Part shown: in pieces, positions 33,848-45,745 of the stretch
How the letters are laid out: every line of letters starts with the position of its first letter
Numbering within the stretch: position 1 is the stretch's first letter
Notes under the pieces: model-generated
What the model was told of the DNA's origin: nothing
Databases searched by the model: none
The model's input: the letters and a program-made list of their open reading frames with translations, nothing else
Made by a program: the position numbers and the translations under genes
Origin: Typhlomys cinereus
Taxonomy: Eukaryota; Chordata; Mammalia; Rodentia; Platacanthomyidae
Length of the DNA stretch: 64,000 nt
Direction: 5' to 3'
Assembly: GCA_023101885.1 (NCBI GenBank)
Contig: JALPQD010000360.1
Coordinates: forward strand, 1,178,001-1,242,000

Positions 33848-35668
33848 TTTTTTTTAATTTTGACTTTATTATTCCAAAGAAAAATTTAAAATAGGTATAG
33901 CCTTCACAACATTGTATATAAAACAAAATTTCCAAACCATAAACAGAAATGCAACATCACAGTGCATTCTACAACACATAAATACAGAAGTTCAAAAGGA
34001 CCCCACACTGTCCAAAAACCCAATCGAATCTACTGTTCCTGGCTATGAAGACCACACCTCCACACAAATCTTCCAACACAGTAGACAGCACTCTCAACCA
34101 ACTGTGCCCAATATCACCCTCCACCAAACCTTTGGCCATCTCTGTTGTGATCACACCAGCATGTCCAACCCTACCTTCAAATCCCACACTGCAAAATTTG
34201 TCAGCGGACCCAAGCATCTTAGGCCCATAAGTCACTACAATAAACTGAGCATGTACAGCAAGCTCCAAAATCACACTGGCATTCCAAGTCAAATATTTCA
34301 GACAAGAGTTTAATACCAGTATCCACATATAAGAGAGAACGTGTGGTATTTATATTTCTTTGACTGTGATAACTCACTTAATTATATTTTCTAGATCTAG
34401 TCATTTGCCAGCAAATTCTACAATCTCATCCTTCTTGATAGCTGAGTAGTATTTCATTGTGCATCTGTACCACATTTTTCATTACCCATTCTTCTGTTGA
34501 TGGGCATGTTGGTTGATTCTGTTTCTTGCGATTGTAAAAAGAGCTGCAATGAACATGGAAGAACAAGTGTTTTGTAGTAAGACATAGAGTCTTTTGGGAA
34601 TATTCCCAGTAGTGGTATAGTTGGGTCATATGGTAGTTCCATTTTTAGCTTTCTGAGGAACCTCCATATTGATTTCCAAAATGACTGCCCCAGTTTACAC
34701 TCCTACCAGCACTGAATAAGTGTTCCCTTTTCTCCACATCCTTGCCAACATTCATTCTTATTTGTGTTTTTGATCTTAGTCATTCTAACTGGTGTAAGAT
34801 GGTATCTAAGGGTAATTTTAGTTTGTATTTCTTTGATGGTCAGAGAAATTGAACATCTTAAAAGATATTTGTTTGACATGTGAATTTCTTTTTGTGAGAA
34901 GTCCTTTTTTTACTTCCAGGGCCCACTTTTCAAAGTTGTTTACTTTCTCGGTGTCCAATTTTTTTGAGTTATTTGTATGCTCTGAAGATTAATCCTTTGT
35001 CAAATTTGTAGCTAACAAAGATCTTCTCCCATTCTGTGGATCATCTTTGTGTGCAACTGAGGCTTCCTTTTGCAGAACAGTAGCTTTTTCATTTCATGAA
35101 GTCCCACTTGTTGATTATTGGTCTTAGTTCCCAAAAGTTGGAGGTACTGTTCAGAAAATCTTTACCTAGGTCTATCAACTGAAATACATGTCCCACTCTG
35201 TCTTCTAAAAATTTCAAAGTTTGGGGTTTAACACTGAGGTCCCCAATTTACTTCGAGTTAATTCTTGTGAAAAGTGAGAGGTAGTGGTCAACTTTCATTC
35301 TTCTGTGTGTACATATCTAGTGTTCCCAATACCACTTATTGAAGATGCTGTCCTTTCCCAAATAGTATATGTTCGACACTTTTGTCAAAAATCAAATGGC
35401 TGTAAGTGACAAAGCATATATCTGGGTCCTTCATTCTAATCCACTTATCAATGTATCTGTTTTTATGCCAGTACCATGTTGTTGTTATTATTAGGACTCT
35501 TAATATAGCTTCAAATCCAGTATGGTAATACCTCCAACAGTGTTTTTCTTAATCAAAATGGTTTTGGCTATTCGGGGCCTTTTATCCCACTATGTGAATT
35601 TTGAGAATTTTTTTCCACTTCTGTAAAGAATTGTATTGGGATTTGTCTGTTTATTATTTAGTGTGCAT

Positions 35669-35717
<49 letters not shown>

Positions 35718-36190
35718 TTTGTGCTTGTGTACACTGTGTGCCCCTGTGGAGGACCAAGGGTGACTTCAGGAATCGTCCTGGATTATTTCTACCCCCTTTT
35801 TGCTTTGCTCTGTGATTTCCCAGGTTCTTCCCACCAGGGCCAGAAGGAAGTCCAGGCTGCCCCCATTTCCACCTGGCAATTTTACATGGGACCTGGGATC
35901 CTAAATTAAAATCTTCTGCTTTCAAAGCAGAGTCTTAACCCCTTAACTATCTTTCCAGCCCTGTGTTGGAATTTTGATTGGGACTGTGCTGAATCTATAT
36001 ATTTCCTTTGGTAAGATGGTCATTTTTCACAATATTGACTCTACCAATCCAAGAGCATGGAAGATTTTTCCACCTTCTAGTATCCTCTTTAATTTTTCTC
36101 AGTGGTATTTTGCAGTTTTCATTTTACAGGTCTTTTCTTCTTTAATTAAGTTTATTATTTTGAAGTTTTAATATATGAATTTGATGCCTT
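33848..36190 (-). mobile_element. Antisense L1 3' half (ORF2 C-terminus and 3' UTR)
   Basis: The T-run at 33848 is the L1 poly(A) tail. 33860-34320 is 3' UTR and 34320-36190 is the reverse of the ORF2 C-terminal half. On the minus strand the peptide MELPYDPTIPLLGIFPKDSM (34642 downwards) is the L1 ORF2 YDP-IPLLGI block, followed by NKKCGT-like and MHNEILLSYQEG (YSAIK-equivalent) blocks. The reading frame is broken many times. A SINE lies inside at 35660-35958. It is older than the 195-7137 copy. Confidence 0.88.
35660..35958 (-). mobile_element. B2-like SINE inside antisense L1
   Basis: (GT)n at 35671-35715, CCAAGGGTGACTTCAGGAATC, CCACCAGGGCCAGAAGG and the inverted head TTAACTATCTTTCCAGCCC. 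L1 sequence continues on both sides, with roughly duplicated TGTATTGGGATTT / TGTTGGAATTTT flanks. Confidence 0.88.
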
Positions 36191-36601
36191 TGTTTCTTTC
36201 TTAACTTGTTTGTCTGTGGGTACCCATAACAGAGCCCCAAACTGCATGGATTGTGCTTTCTACTGCATTAATCATTTTTATATCTAATTTGGAGATCTTA
36301 TTTCAGAATTTTGTCATTGAAACAAAATGTGTCACATCTTCACCAGTTTTATCATTCTGCGGGTTCCCTGACTTACTGAACTGAATAAAACTTGACGTGC
36401 ACTCACTGTGCTTTAGGAAATTGTGTTTTTAACAATTTGCAAATTATACTTTGACATATGGAAGCTCCCATGGATGAAAACAATGTTTCTAAGGTTAAAG
36501 AGAAGCCTAAGGAAAAAAAAAATCTTAAGGTTGATTTTCCTTTCTTAAACCCCAATGGTCTTGATAGCATATTGTCTTCTGCTGTAGGAATGAAGGATCC
36601 T

Positions 36602-36866
36602 GGGGGCTGAAGAGGTGGCTCAGGGGTTAAGCCTCTGCCTTGCAGGCGGAAGGTCCTGAGTTCGGATCCTAGATCCCATGTATAGATGCTGGCAGAAGCA
36701 GGGGCAGGCCTGCGTTTCTGGTCCTGGTAGGGCGGAGCCTGTGAATCCCCAAGCAGAGTAGACAAGGAGGAGGTGGAGGCGGTCCATGGTGGTTCCCGAA
36801 TTCACCCATGGTTCTGCACACACACACACACACATGCACAATTGAATAAATAAAAAAATTTTAAAA
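36602..36866 (+). mobile_element. Young B2-like SINE with TSD
   Basis: This is the clearest full-length copy. It has the A box TGGCTCAGGGG, B box GGTCCTGAGTTCGGATCC, a GGCGGAGCCTGTGAATCCCC body, a short CA run at 36817-36832 and an AATAAATAAAAAAATTTT tail. The TSD is AGGAATGAAGGATCCT (36586-36601) and AGGAACGAAGGATCCT (36867-36882), one mismatch. Confidence 0.93.
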
Positions 36867-37024
36867 AGGAACGAAGGATCCTTTAATAAGACACAAAGAA
36901 AGCTGAGTAACAGCAGGTGTTGGTAGGGAGTCACATGAGCCCGAGATCTTCCCTGGACCCTATCATTTATTTACTGTAAGATCTTAAAAATGGACTGATC
37001 TCTCACTATTACTTTCCTTACATG

Positions 37025-37350
37025 TCGTATTAGTCAACTTTTGCATTGCTATAACCAAAATACCTGGCATAAACAACTTAAGGGTAGAAAGGTTCATCTG
37101 GGCTCATGGTTTCAAAGGGTCTGAGCCATAGTTTCTGGGTCCCATACGTTTGGCAGGACATCAAGGCAGCGGGAGAACTGGTAGAGATCAGCTTTCCACA
37201 TCATGGCAGACAGGAAGCAGAGAGAGTAACGTGAACCAATGGCTGGGCACCGTTGCCCAATGCCCACCTGCTTCCATCAGTCTACCTCCCAAAGATTCTT
37301 CTGCCTCCAAAAACAGTACCACTGACTAGGGAAGAAACTCAAATTGTGAG
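37025..37350. repeat. LTR-like interspersed repeat
   Basis: GTCAACTTTTGCATTGCTATAACC, AACTTAAGGGTAGAAAGG and CACATCATGGCAGACAGG follow the order seen at 47690, 49980 and 60780. The 127-codon open frame across its end (37253-37636) is not supported as a gene. Confidence 0.6.
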
Positions 37351-37739
37351 TTATTTTAGAATCAGACCCCAAAGTCCGTCAAATGGTAAAGCCAAGGTAG
37401 CGAATGTTTTTGACAGCTTCCTGTTTAGCTTTTGTGACTCCTTCAATAATCTCTTGAATAATCCATCAGTTCTTGATTCATTCATTGCCGACAATATCGA
37501 TTCACTAAAGAAATGGTTAAGTCAGCTTTCTTACTTTTCCTTTCTCTCAGTGATTTTTGGTTTTCCCATATGTTGCCCGACGCTTCAGGAAGAAGCACAC
37601 GTACACACTAGATGTCCAACGAAAAAGAGAGACTAATTTCGTTTCTGGGATGACTGCTTGCTTAACAGCCTCACTCTGCTTCTGCCCATGCGTCAGTCCC
37701 AGCAAAGGAGTTGGGGACAGTGGAAAACGACAGAGTTAA

Positions 37740-38770
37740 GAGGAAGTGTGACCACAGGGTAGCCTGTTTGGGATGGCGAGTTTCTGAGTAGACTGTAACT
37801 TGAATCATAGCACCAATATCCCATTGCAGAAACTACCCACTGCCTATGATGGCCTTAGTCATTCCATATACTGTTTGTGAAGATTTTGTCTTGGTCAACT
37901 CTTCCCGACCTTGGGATCCAGAAGGAACTGACTTTCTGTCCTTACTTCAACCACAAGCATGAACTGGCCAGAGGAAGTTGTTTAAAAGAAAAATACATTC
38001 ATATGGTACAGGTTAATGTCAGTCTCAGAAACATGGGATTTGGCCAATGATAGGAGCAACAGCAACGCAGAGCAGCCCAGCCCAACTCGGCCATCTCACA
38101 ACAGATGTTGGCAGTTATTAGAAGGAAGGGACCTCCAATAACCAAGAGCATGTCTGCATGAGTGCCAGCATGTGGGTCTCACCACGCAGTACAGGCCATG
38201 ACGTTAGCTGGAGCAGCAATAACAGCAACTGTAAGGTCACTGTGGCCTCATCCAGCTCAGTGAAGGTCTACACTGGTCTTCTCCTTCTTACCTCTCTCTG
38301 GGCGTGGCTCTCCAAGAACCACAGGGTCGCTACTGCTGAGAAGCATGGGCTTCTACCCTCTTGAAAGGGTGAAATTAGATTAGAAATGAAGGAAATTCAA
38401 GATTTCATCAGTATCTTGAGCCTTGCCTCATCACCACACAGATGAGTGTCATATCTAGAAGCCCCTCTAGATAGAGACATCTCTACAAAGCAGGAGACTT
38501 ATTTGTGGCTCTACATCCTGGATCTCGAGAGAGATCTGGGATGCACAAGCTGTCTTCCTGGTATTGGCAAGCATTGGAATCATATACTTCCCAGGCAGGT
38601 GGAGGAGATGATTGGGCTATGAGAGTCCCTCAAAGAGATCCCAAGAAGCCAGTAAAAGCCATGAACAGTGGACATCTAAAAATCCTCTTTCATGGGCCAA
38701 GTTACTGTTGCTGTAGCAGACTGAGCATTCATCTCCTGGGACAAACCTTGAACATTTATTTATGTTATTC
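37740..38770. other. Intronic unique sequence
   Basis: No gene, repeat or exon recognised. Confidence 0.4.
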
Positions 38771-38774
38771 ATTT

Positions 38775-38965
38775 TATTGTTTTATTTAGCATCCAGATGC
38801 TCACTATTTACCAGGCACTGGTTTAAGTGTGCATTTTATAAATATTGCTTGGTCCTCATGGCTTCTTCAGGAAATAAATATTACCATTTATCTCCATTCT
38901 CTTAAGAGTTGCACGTAGTAAGCAAGGCAGAGCTGGGGTTGAAGCCCTGCCTTCAGCTGTCTCTC
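38775..38965 (-). mobile_element. MIR SINE relic, antisense
   Basis: TATTTACCAGGCACTGGTTTAAG, TTACCATTTATCTCC and GGCAGAGCTGGGGTTGAAGCC match antisense MIR in order. Confidence 0.8.
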
Positions 38966-39026
38966 ATTAACTAGATGTCAGTGTCTTGGATAAACATTAT
39001 GAACAGGACCTATCTATCTAGATATC

Positions 39027-39128
<102 letters not shown>

Positions 39129-39129
39129 T

Positions 39130-39350
39130 TGGTGTGTGTGTGTGTGTGTGTATCAAAGGACCAAGGGTGACCTCAGGAATCATCTTCTATTGCTTCGACC
39201 TCCTTGTTTCACTCTGGGATTTGCAGGCTCCGCCCACTAGGGCGGGAACTGCTGTTCCAGCTGGAGGTTTTATGTGGGACCTGGGATCCAAACTCGGGAC
39301 CTTCTCCTTTTGAGACAGAGTCTTACCCCCGAGCCATCTCTCTGGCCCTG
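39130..39350 (-). mobile_element. B2-like SINE, antisense
   Basis: Short (GT)n at 39132-39150, CCAAGGGTGACCTCAGGAATC and the inverted head CGAGCCATCTCTCTGGCCC. Confidence 0.82.
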
Positions 39351-39415
39351 CATTGCTCTAATTTAAAGCCCAGGTCTTGTGTAATGGGTATCCCCCCACC
39401 ACCACCACCACTACT

Positions 39416-39643
39416 TAAGTGTACGTGCCTGTGGAGACCTGAGGTTGACATCAGGACTCATCCTGGATTGCTCTACTTCCGTCTTACTTTGCTCTGGGGT
39501 TTCCCAGGCTCTGCCCACCAGGGCCAGAATTTCAGGCCACTACCATATCCGCTCTGCATTTTTATGTAGAATCTAGGGATCCAAACTCAGATCTTTCTGC
39601 TTACAAAGCAGAGACTTTAAAGCCCTTTAAGTCCCCCAACCTT
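39416..39643 (-). mobile_element. B2-like SINE, antisense, diverged
   Basis: ATCAGGACTCATCCTGGATTGC, CTGGGGTTTCCCAGGCTC and GGGATCCAAACTCAGATC in order. The head is degraded. Confidence 0.78.
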
Positions 39644-39869
39644 TCAGCAACATTTTTGAGGCTTGCTCCTAGTCACACAGCTGAACAGCCATGCGAAGAA
39701 GTCCTCTAGCCCGAGTCACCTCTGCAAAGCAAGAGACTCCCTGTGGTCTCATTCTGGATTCACAGGGGTGGCTTACCTCCAGGATATATGAGCCTGTCTT
39801 ACTGGTATTGATAAGCAGCTGAGGCGATGTTATGGAGTCCGGATGGTCCATATGCTTCCAAATGCAATG

Positions 39870-39965
39870 AGACAGATACACATCACCGTGCCTGACTTGG
39901 AATTCAAATGCAGATCCTCATGTTTACACAGCACGTGCTTTACCTACAGAGCCATGTCCCCAGTC
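39870..39965 (-). mobile_element. ID/B1-type SINE fragment, antisense
   Basis: CACGTGCTTTACCTACAGAGCC is the reversed ID tRNA head. Confidence 0.55.
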
Positions 39966-40840
39966 CTGGATGTTTGGTTCTTAAATGCCTGCATATAAAC
40001 CACTCTTTTTATAATACATCCTATAATTGCAGCCATGATTGTTTTATAACTCAGCATCCTATAGTCTGAGAAGTATGGTTTTCCAGTCTTTAAAATCTCC
40101 ATGTTGTCATCTGTTATTTTATATTTTGTCCCAGAAGATTATGCAAAGCAGTTCAACAGTCTCTTCCTAAAATTCCCTCCGTACCCTGGGTGCAAACTTA
40201 AAGAAGGAAAGAAAAAGAATCCATGTTGTGTGGACATATTGTGTACAAATCCAGCAGACACTGTTTCTATCCCTTGTGTCGAAGAGTCTAGTACATATTT
40301 GGTTACCTGCACATTTGGGAAATGGAATTCCCACCTTTCCATATTCTGTAGCACATGCTGTTTTGGCAGCATACATTGCTACCTTGAAATACAATAATAT
40401 CTACTTGTTAAATTAAGTATGATTCAGAAAAATTAAGATGATTCAGAAAAAAATTACAAATAGCTCTGGCACCACCCATCACAAAACTCTCCTGTTATCC
40501 GTGGAAATTGATTTAGACACAGGGCAGTTCATATAGACGCAGAATTACACAAATCATGGTAACCCTTGGCAAATTACAGGACAGCAAACTGAATTAGCTG
40601 TTTATTAGCTGAAGGTACCTTCAAATAAGTAAGGCAAAGTAAGTTATGGGGTTTTTCCCCCAAATATTACTTTTTACAAAGATGGAGAACTGTTTGGAGA
40701 AAAATAAAAAGATCACATCAAGAGGTAGAGGTGTTAATCTTCGTGGTAGTCTTTGGCATCCTCAATCATTAAGAAGTGACAGTTTCGCTCTTGTGAGGAG
40801 ATGGCAGTGAAAAATAATAAGAAACCAGATCTGATTCCTC
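39966..40840. other. Intronic unique sequence
   Basis: Open frames on both strands at 40101-40397 have no recognised domain. No exon is supported. Confidence 0.4.
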
Positions 40841-40845
40841 CTACA

Positions 40846-40849
40846 CACT

Positions 40850-40880
<31 letters not shown>

Positions 40881-40990
40881 AGATACACATACTTCACACA
40901 TATGCACATATACATACATATACACTACACACACACATAGACACATACTTTACGCATATGCATATATACATACACACTACACACACGCAC
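40846..40990 (+). repeat. (CA)n and degenerate ACACATA repeat
   Basis: CA tract 40850-40877 followed by a degenerate CA/TA-rich run. Confidence 0.85.
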
Positions 40991-41890
40991 AAACACCAAA
41001 GCATATTTTCCATTGGTTATAGTGCCTGGGGATTATTCTGTAAGAAATTCCATTGGCTTAAGAAGCAGAGAATTCCAGCCCTAAAGAAGGAAAGGTGTGG
41101 TGTGGGGAGATATGCTGGGTATGGGGGTGTGTGAAACTGTATATACCATGCTCAAGACAGGCTTCACTGACTTTTTACTCACAATGGGAAGGAGCCGCAG
41201 GGCAGACCCAAGTGGCCATGCCAGGAGCGGGAGGAGGGGAGGATCCCACAGGTGGAATGGCAAAGGCTTCCAGGTGTGGTTGTGCCAGGTGTTCAGAAAA
41301 GCCGGTGTGGCTGCAGAAGGGGGGCCATAGATTAGCTCAGAGAAAGGGAGGTCAGATCACATAGGAGCTTAATTCAGAGCCCAGGAATGAGCATAATGGG
41401 TTTATCACTTCATTGCCACCTCCTCCAGCAGCTCTCCTCCTCCTCTTCTTCCTCTTCCAGCCTCCTCCTGAATCCTTTTCTCCTCCATCTCTTCCTCCTC
41501 GATTCTCTCTCTCTCTCTTCCTTTATCTTCTCCTCTCTTCCTCCTTTACCTCCATCCCCCTTCCTCCCTCATCCTCCCTTGCCCGGGATTGAACTCAGGT
41601 CCTTGCACCTGCCCCCTCTCATCTTCATGACTGTGTCATTTGCTGTAGCTCTTCCTCCCAAGAGAACAGTGGAATAGCAGCTCAACACCATCTTCTTCTT
41701 CCTTCCTCACAAGACAAGCCCATGGTCACCTATTATTTCAGCACTGATTTATTATTGTGAGGAAATGGGATTTTAAAGCAACGACATCCATGTGAAAACT
41801 TCCATTGCTTCCCAAATCTTGCAGAACTCTTAAAATCATGCTCGCTGCTCTGGGCAACCTCTTCCTAACCTGCAGTTTCTTTCACTTTTT
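40991..41890. other. Intronic sequence with CT-rich tract
   Basis: 41410-41600 is CTCCTC-rich low complexity. The rest is unique with no gene. Confidence 0.45.
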
Positions 41891-41891
41891 T

Positions 41892-41962
41892 AATTTTTTT
41901 CTGGTACTGTGGCTTGAACTCAGGATCTCACACGTGCTAGGCATATGACTCACATCCCAGTC
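41892..41962 (-). mobile_element. ID-type SINE fragment, antisense
   Basis: GGCTTGAACTCAGGATCTCACACGTGCTAGGC is the reversed ID core. Confidence 0.6.
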
Positions 41963-42377
41963 CCTGTTGCTCCTATCCGGATCAGTCCTGGTAGCTTCTC
42001 ACTCACAGGTTCCCTGGAGAGCCAATAAGAGACGCGAGCTAAGTGGCTTGCAATACAGGACCCTCCAGCCTGGGTTCCCTGCTCTATGAGAACCTAACTA
42101 ACAAGCTCCGCTATGCTACACACTATGTGCTCTGCTTGGTTTGGAGGAGGATTCGGCAAAAACTCTGGGAGAAGAGGTTGCTGACCTTGCTTCCCGTTGT
42201 GTGGGGAAGAGGCGGCTGTGGGACTGAGCGACAAGCGGAGCCCCTAACCACTCAGAGGTCCAGGTTTAGTCAATGTTGGGTTGTCATGGAAATGCTCTTG
42301 TAGGCTGTGAGTCTCCCAAATGCCCAGCCCTTGCTAAGTGAAACACATTTGCCAAACATGCTTGGGGGAAGGGGGGA

Positions 42378-42679
<302 letters not shown>

Positions 42680-42704
42680 GCTTTGTTATTTGGTATAGTC
42701 ACTC

Positions 42705-42822
42705 TGTATCTTGGCTTGACCTTGACTTCACTCAGCAGCCTAGGCTAGTCTCACACTTGAGATGTTCCTGCTTCAGCCTCCCAAGTTCTGAGTTACAACC
42801 ATTTATTACCGTACCTAACTTC
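42705..42822 (-). mobile_element. B1-type SINE, antisense
   Basis: TAGGCTAGTCTCACACTTGAG and GCTTCAGCCTCCCAAGTTCTGAG are antisense B1. Confidence 0.75.
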
Positions 42823-42834
42823 TTTTTCTTTTTT

Positions 42835-43098
42835 AATTTTTTTATTTGTGTGTGTGTGTGTATATGTTCGTGTGCAGGGGAGTATACAAGAGGGCACTTC
42901 AATGTGTGAAAGCCCAAGGGTGACATCGGAAACCATCCTGAATTGCTCCTACACCTTACTGCTTTGCTCTGGGGTTGCCCAGGCTCTGCCTTCTAGGGCC
43001 TGAATTACAGTTGCCACCATTTCCACCCAACATTTTTGCATGCGATCTGGGGATCTGAACTCAGGTCCTTTTGCTTAGGAGGCAAAGGCTTTAGTCCT
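42835..43098 (-). mobile_element. B2-like SINE, antisense
   Basis: (GT)n, CCAAGGGTGACATCGGAAACC, CTGGGGTTGCCCAGGCTCTGCC and GGGGATCTGAACTCAGGTCC. The head end is lost. Confidence 0.8.
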
Positions 43099-43149
43099 CT
43101 TTATTATTAAGCTTTAAAAAGCTTCAATACTTGATTTTTTATTCTGTTA

Positions 43150-43352
43150 TTTGGAGCAAGTTTTTCCTGTTGCATGCGCAAAGCTATGCATGTGTCACTG
43201 TGCATATGGCTATATCAATATGCACATGCAGAGGTCAAGGAACAACTTTAAGAAATCAGCTCTCTCCTCCTATCAAGTGAACTCTGGGGGCAGAACTCAG
43301 GTCACCAGGTCTGATGCCTTTACCTGCTGAGCTATGTTGCTAACCTTACAGC
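43150..43352 (-). mobile_element. B3-like SINE, antisense
   Basis: AGAGGTCAAGGAACAACTTTAAG, GGGGGCAGAACTCAGGTC and the inverted head TACCTGCTGAGCTATGTTGC. Confidence 0.75.
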
Positions 43353-43354
43353 CT

Positions 43355-44160
43355 CTTCCCCATACAAGTTTTTTTTTTAAGCCATTTCCAACTCAATCTT
43401 CCCAGTAGTTATATCCCTATCTTTAAATCACATGTTCATCCCTCTATTTCTTGATTTATAATCTATTGACTTCCTGCCATGATAGGTAAGGATTTAGCCA
43501 ACTCACTCCAGCCTCTGTATTGATTAACTTTCTCATTCTAAAAAATAACATAAATCTTCATTTCTTTCCCCATCCACCTTGGGCAGAAGTCTTAGCCTCC
43601 CACTCTCTAGGATGAAGATGTCCACATTCTCTGCTCCTACCTGCTGTGTCTATCGGGTGTATTTTTACTTATTCACAGTTCAATATTCACCCTGGGAATG
43701 TTGTCACAGCTCAGGAGCGGAGTATTTGCTTGACATGTAAGGTGTGGCCCAGCTCTGCAAACAAACCACATTAATATTCATTCCACCAGCGCATGACTCT
43801 GTAATGATACCAACCTCTTCCATATTGGGGCAACAGACTCTGAAGATTAAAAACCAATGGAAATGATTATGGCTGTGTGCTCTGGAGAACGGTCAACACG
43901 AAGCTGAGTCATTTTTCTAAGACTGAATTTTTTTCTTTACATCCTCAATGTCACAATCTCTGAGTCATTCAGAGACAAACATCTAGCTGGATTCTCATAA
44001 CACTTCGCCATTTGCTCAAAAGCATGACCTTTACATGTTTACACCACACTTGGACTTGGGGGGATATAATTTTCATCTTTCTCTAGAGTTTTTGATTGAT
44101 TCAAAATGTTTTTCTATAGACGGGTCAATTTCTAAACCAATTTTGACTTTTTAAATCGTA
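43355..44160. other. Intronic sequence with an ID fragment
   Basis: 43700-43770 (GTCACAGCTCAGGAGCGGAG) looks like a sense ID SINE. The remainder is unique with no gene. Confidence 0.45.
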
Positions 44161-44165
44161 AGGTC

Positions 44166-44390
44166 AGGGGCTAGAGAGATGGCTCAGAGATGGCTGCAAG
44201 CAGAAGGTCCTGAGTTCAGATCCCAGGTCCCATGTAAAAACGGCAGGTGGAAATGGTGGCGGCCTGCACTTTGGGCTCTGGTGGGCAGAGCCTGGGAAAA
44301 CCCAGAGCGAAGCAAGAAGGAGGTAGAAGCAATCCAGGATGATTCCTGAAGTCACCTTTGGTCCTCCACAGGGACACACAGCACCCTCTG

Positions 44391-44446
<56 letters not shown>

Positions 44447-44482
44447 CACAATAAATGAATACATATAAAAATTTTAAAGTAA
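44166..44482 (+). mobile_element. B2-like SINE with (CA)n
   Basis: GGGGCTAGAGAGATGGCTCAG head with a small internal loss of the anticodon-like region, GGTCCTGAGTTCAGATCCC, GGCAGAGCCTGGGAAAACCC, (CA)n 44394-44445 and an ATAAATGAATA tail. Confidence 0.88.
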
Positions 44483-44622
44483 GTTCAGGAAGAATTAATC
44501 CCCCACACACACATATACACATCTTATCTGCTTCCTTAGGAATTTAAGAGTTCAACATCATAGTTTGAATCTGAAATGTCCCCAACAGGCTCATGTCTCA
44601 AATGTTTGGTGGCACTAATTTT

Positions 44623-44640
44623 TTAAAAATTATTTTATTT

Positions 44641-44694
<54 letters not shown>

Positions 44695-44928
44695 TCAGAG
44701 GGCACTGATGTCCCTGTGAAGGACCAAGGGTGACTTCGGGAATCATCCTGGATTGCTTCTACATCCTTCTTGCTTCATTGTGGGATTTCCCAAGTTCCGC
44801 CCACCAGGGCCAGAAGTGCAGTCCACTGCCATTTCCACCTGGGATTTTCACATGACACCTGGTATCCGAACTCAGGACCTTCTGCTTGTGAGATAGAGTC
44901 TTAACCCCTGAGCCATCTCTCCAGACCA
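44623..44928 (-). mobile_element. B2-like SINE, antisense, nested
   Basis: (GT)n 44649-44693, full body and inverted head CCCCTGAGCCATCTCTCCAG. The TSD is GTGGCACTAATTTT (44609-44622) / GTGGCGCTAATTTT (44929-44942), one mismatch. Confidence 0.92.
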
Positions 44929-45028
44929 GTGGCGCTAATTTTGAAGGTAACCTGGACTCTGGAAGGTGTGGCCTACCTAAAGGAAGTAGGTCACGGTGGA
45001 AGGGTTTCCTTAAGAATGTATCATTCCC

Positions 45029-45267
45029 CCTCATTGGAGAGGAGGACCCAGAGGAGAGTTTGGCATGCACAGTAAAGGATGCTCTGGGGATTGGGGGGAG
45101 GAGGCACTGGGAGATGGGAAGAGAGGGGAGAGGGGAGGGGGGAACAGGGGGGTTGGGGGAAGGGAGAACAGGGGGGTCGAGGCGGAGGTGGAGGGAGGGA
45201 GGGCACCGGTGTACCTGTTAAGTTTGTAGTGAGTGGAAATAATTATAAAAATTCTTGAGAAAAAAAA
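45029..45267 (+). mobile_element. 5'-truncated L1 3' end, nested
   Basis: 239 bp matching the L1 3' UTR at 6930-7137: GAGGAGGACCCAGAG, AAAGGATGCTC, the G-rich tract, AGTGGAAATAATTATAAAA and an A tail. The TSD is AAGAATGTATCATTCCC (45012-45028) / AAGAATGTATCACTCCC (45268-45284). Confidence 0.93.
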
Positions 45268-45454
45268 AAGAATGTATCACTCCCTATCTGTCACTCTCTG
45301 TTTCCTGACCCACCATGATGAACTGAGCTGCCCTATTATGCCTTCTCTGGCATGGTGAGCCAAAACTGCCAAAATGGACCATTCCTCCTTTAAATTGTTT
45401 CTGTCAGGTATTCTGCCAAAGCAATACAAAAGTAACCAATACAGATCTCTCAAC

Positions 45455-45745
45455 TACCAGATTGTTTGAGGTCAAATCCCAGTTCAACTATATGACTTTG
45501 AACAACTTAACCTCTCTGAAACCCAGTTATCCTGGTGATAGACTGGGGATTGCCATTGTAACTACTCAGTTCAACTATATGACTTTGAACAACTTAACCT
45601 CTCTGAAACCCAGTTATCCTGGTGATAGACTGGGGATTGCCATTGTAACTACTCATATAGCATTGTCTGAATAATGAGTATATTTGCACACAGTTGAACA
45701 GTATCTGGCACAGGGAGTGGTTTGGTATTGTTATTTCCATTTCTC
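45455..45745 (+). mobile_element. MIR SINE with internal 87-bp tandem duplication
   Basis: Sense MIR core TATGACTTTGAACAACTTAACC and CTCTGAAACCCAG, then a MIR 3' region (CAGTATCTGGCACAGGGAG). The core segment 45481-45567 is repeated without visible change at 45568-45654. Confidence 0.88.

Larger units (their letters stand above)
44555..45440 (+). repeat. LTR-like repeat carrying two nested insertions
   Basis: The element is ATAGTTTGAATCTGAAATGTCCCC ... GGAAGGTGTGGCC ... CACCATGATGAACTGAG ... AAAGTAACCAATACAG. It is split by an antisense SINE (44623-44928) and an L1 3' end (45029-45267), both with TSDs. It belongs to the family of 17480-17880 and 54300-54640. Confidence 0.7.

Noticed and set aside
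33969..34328. 119-codon antisense frame as a gene
   Set aside because: It lies in the 3' UTR of an antisense L1 and has no independent support.
36602..36866. Functional tRNA gene from the tRNA-like SINE head
   Set aside because: A and B boxes are present, but the sequence cannot form a full tRNA cloverleaf and continues into a SINE body with TSD.
37253..37636. 127-codon frame
   Set aside because: It begins inside an LTR-like repeat and continues into unique intron with no domain or splice evidence.
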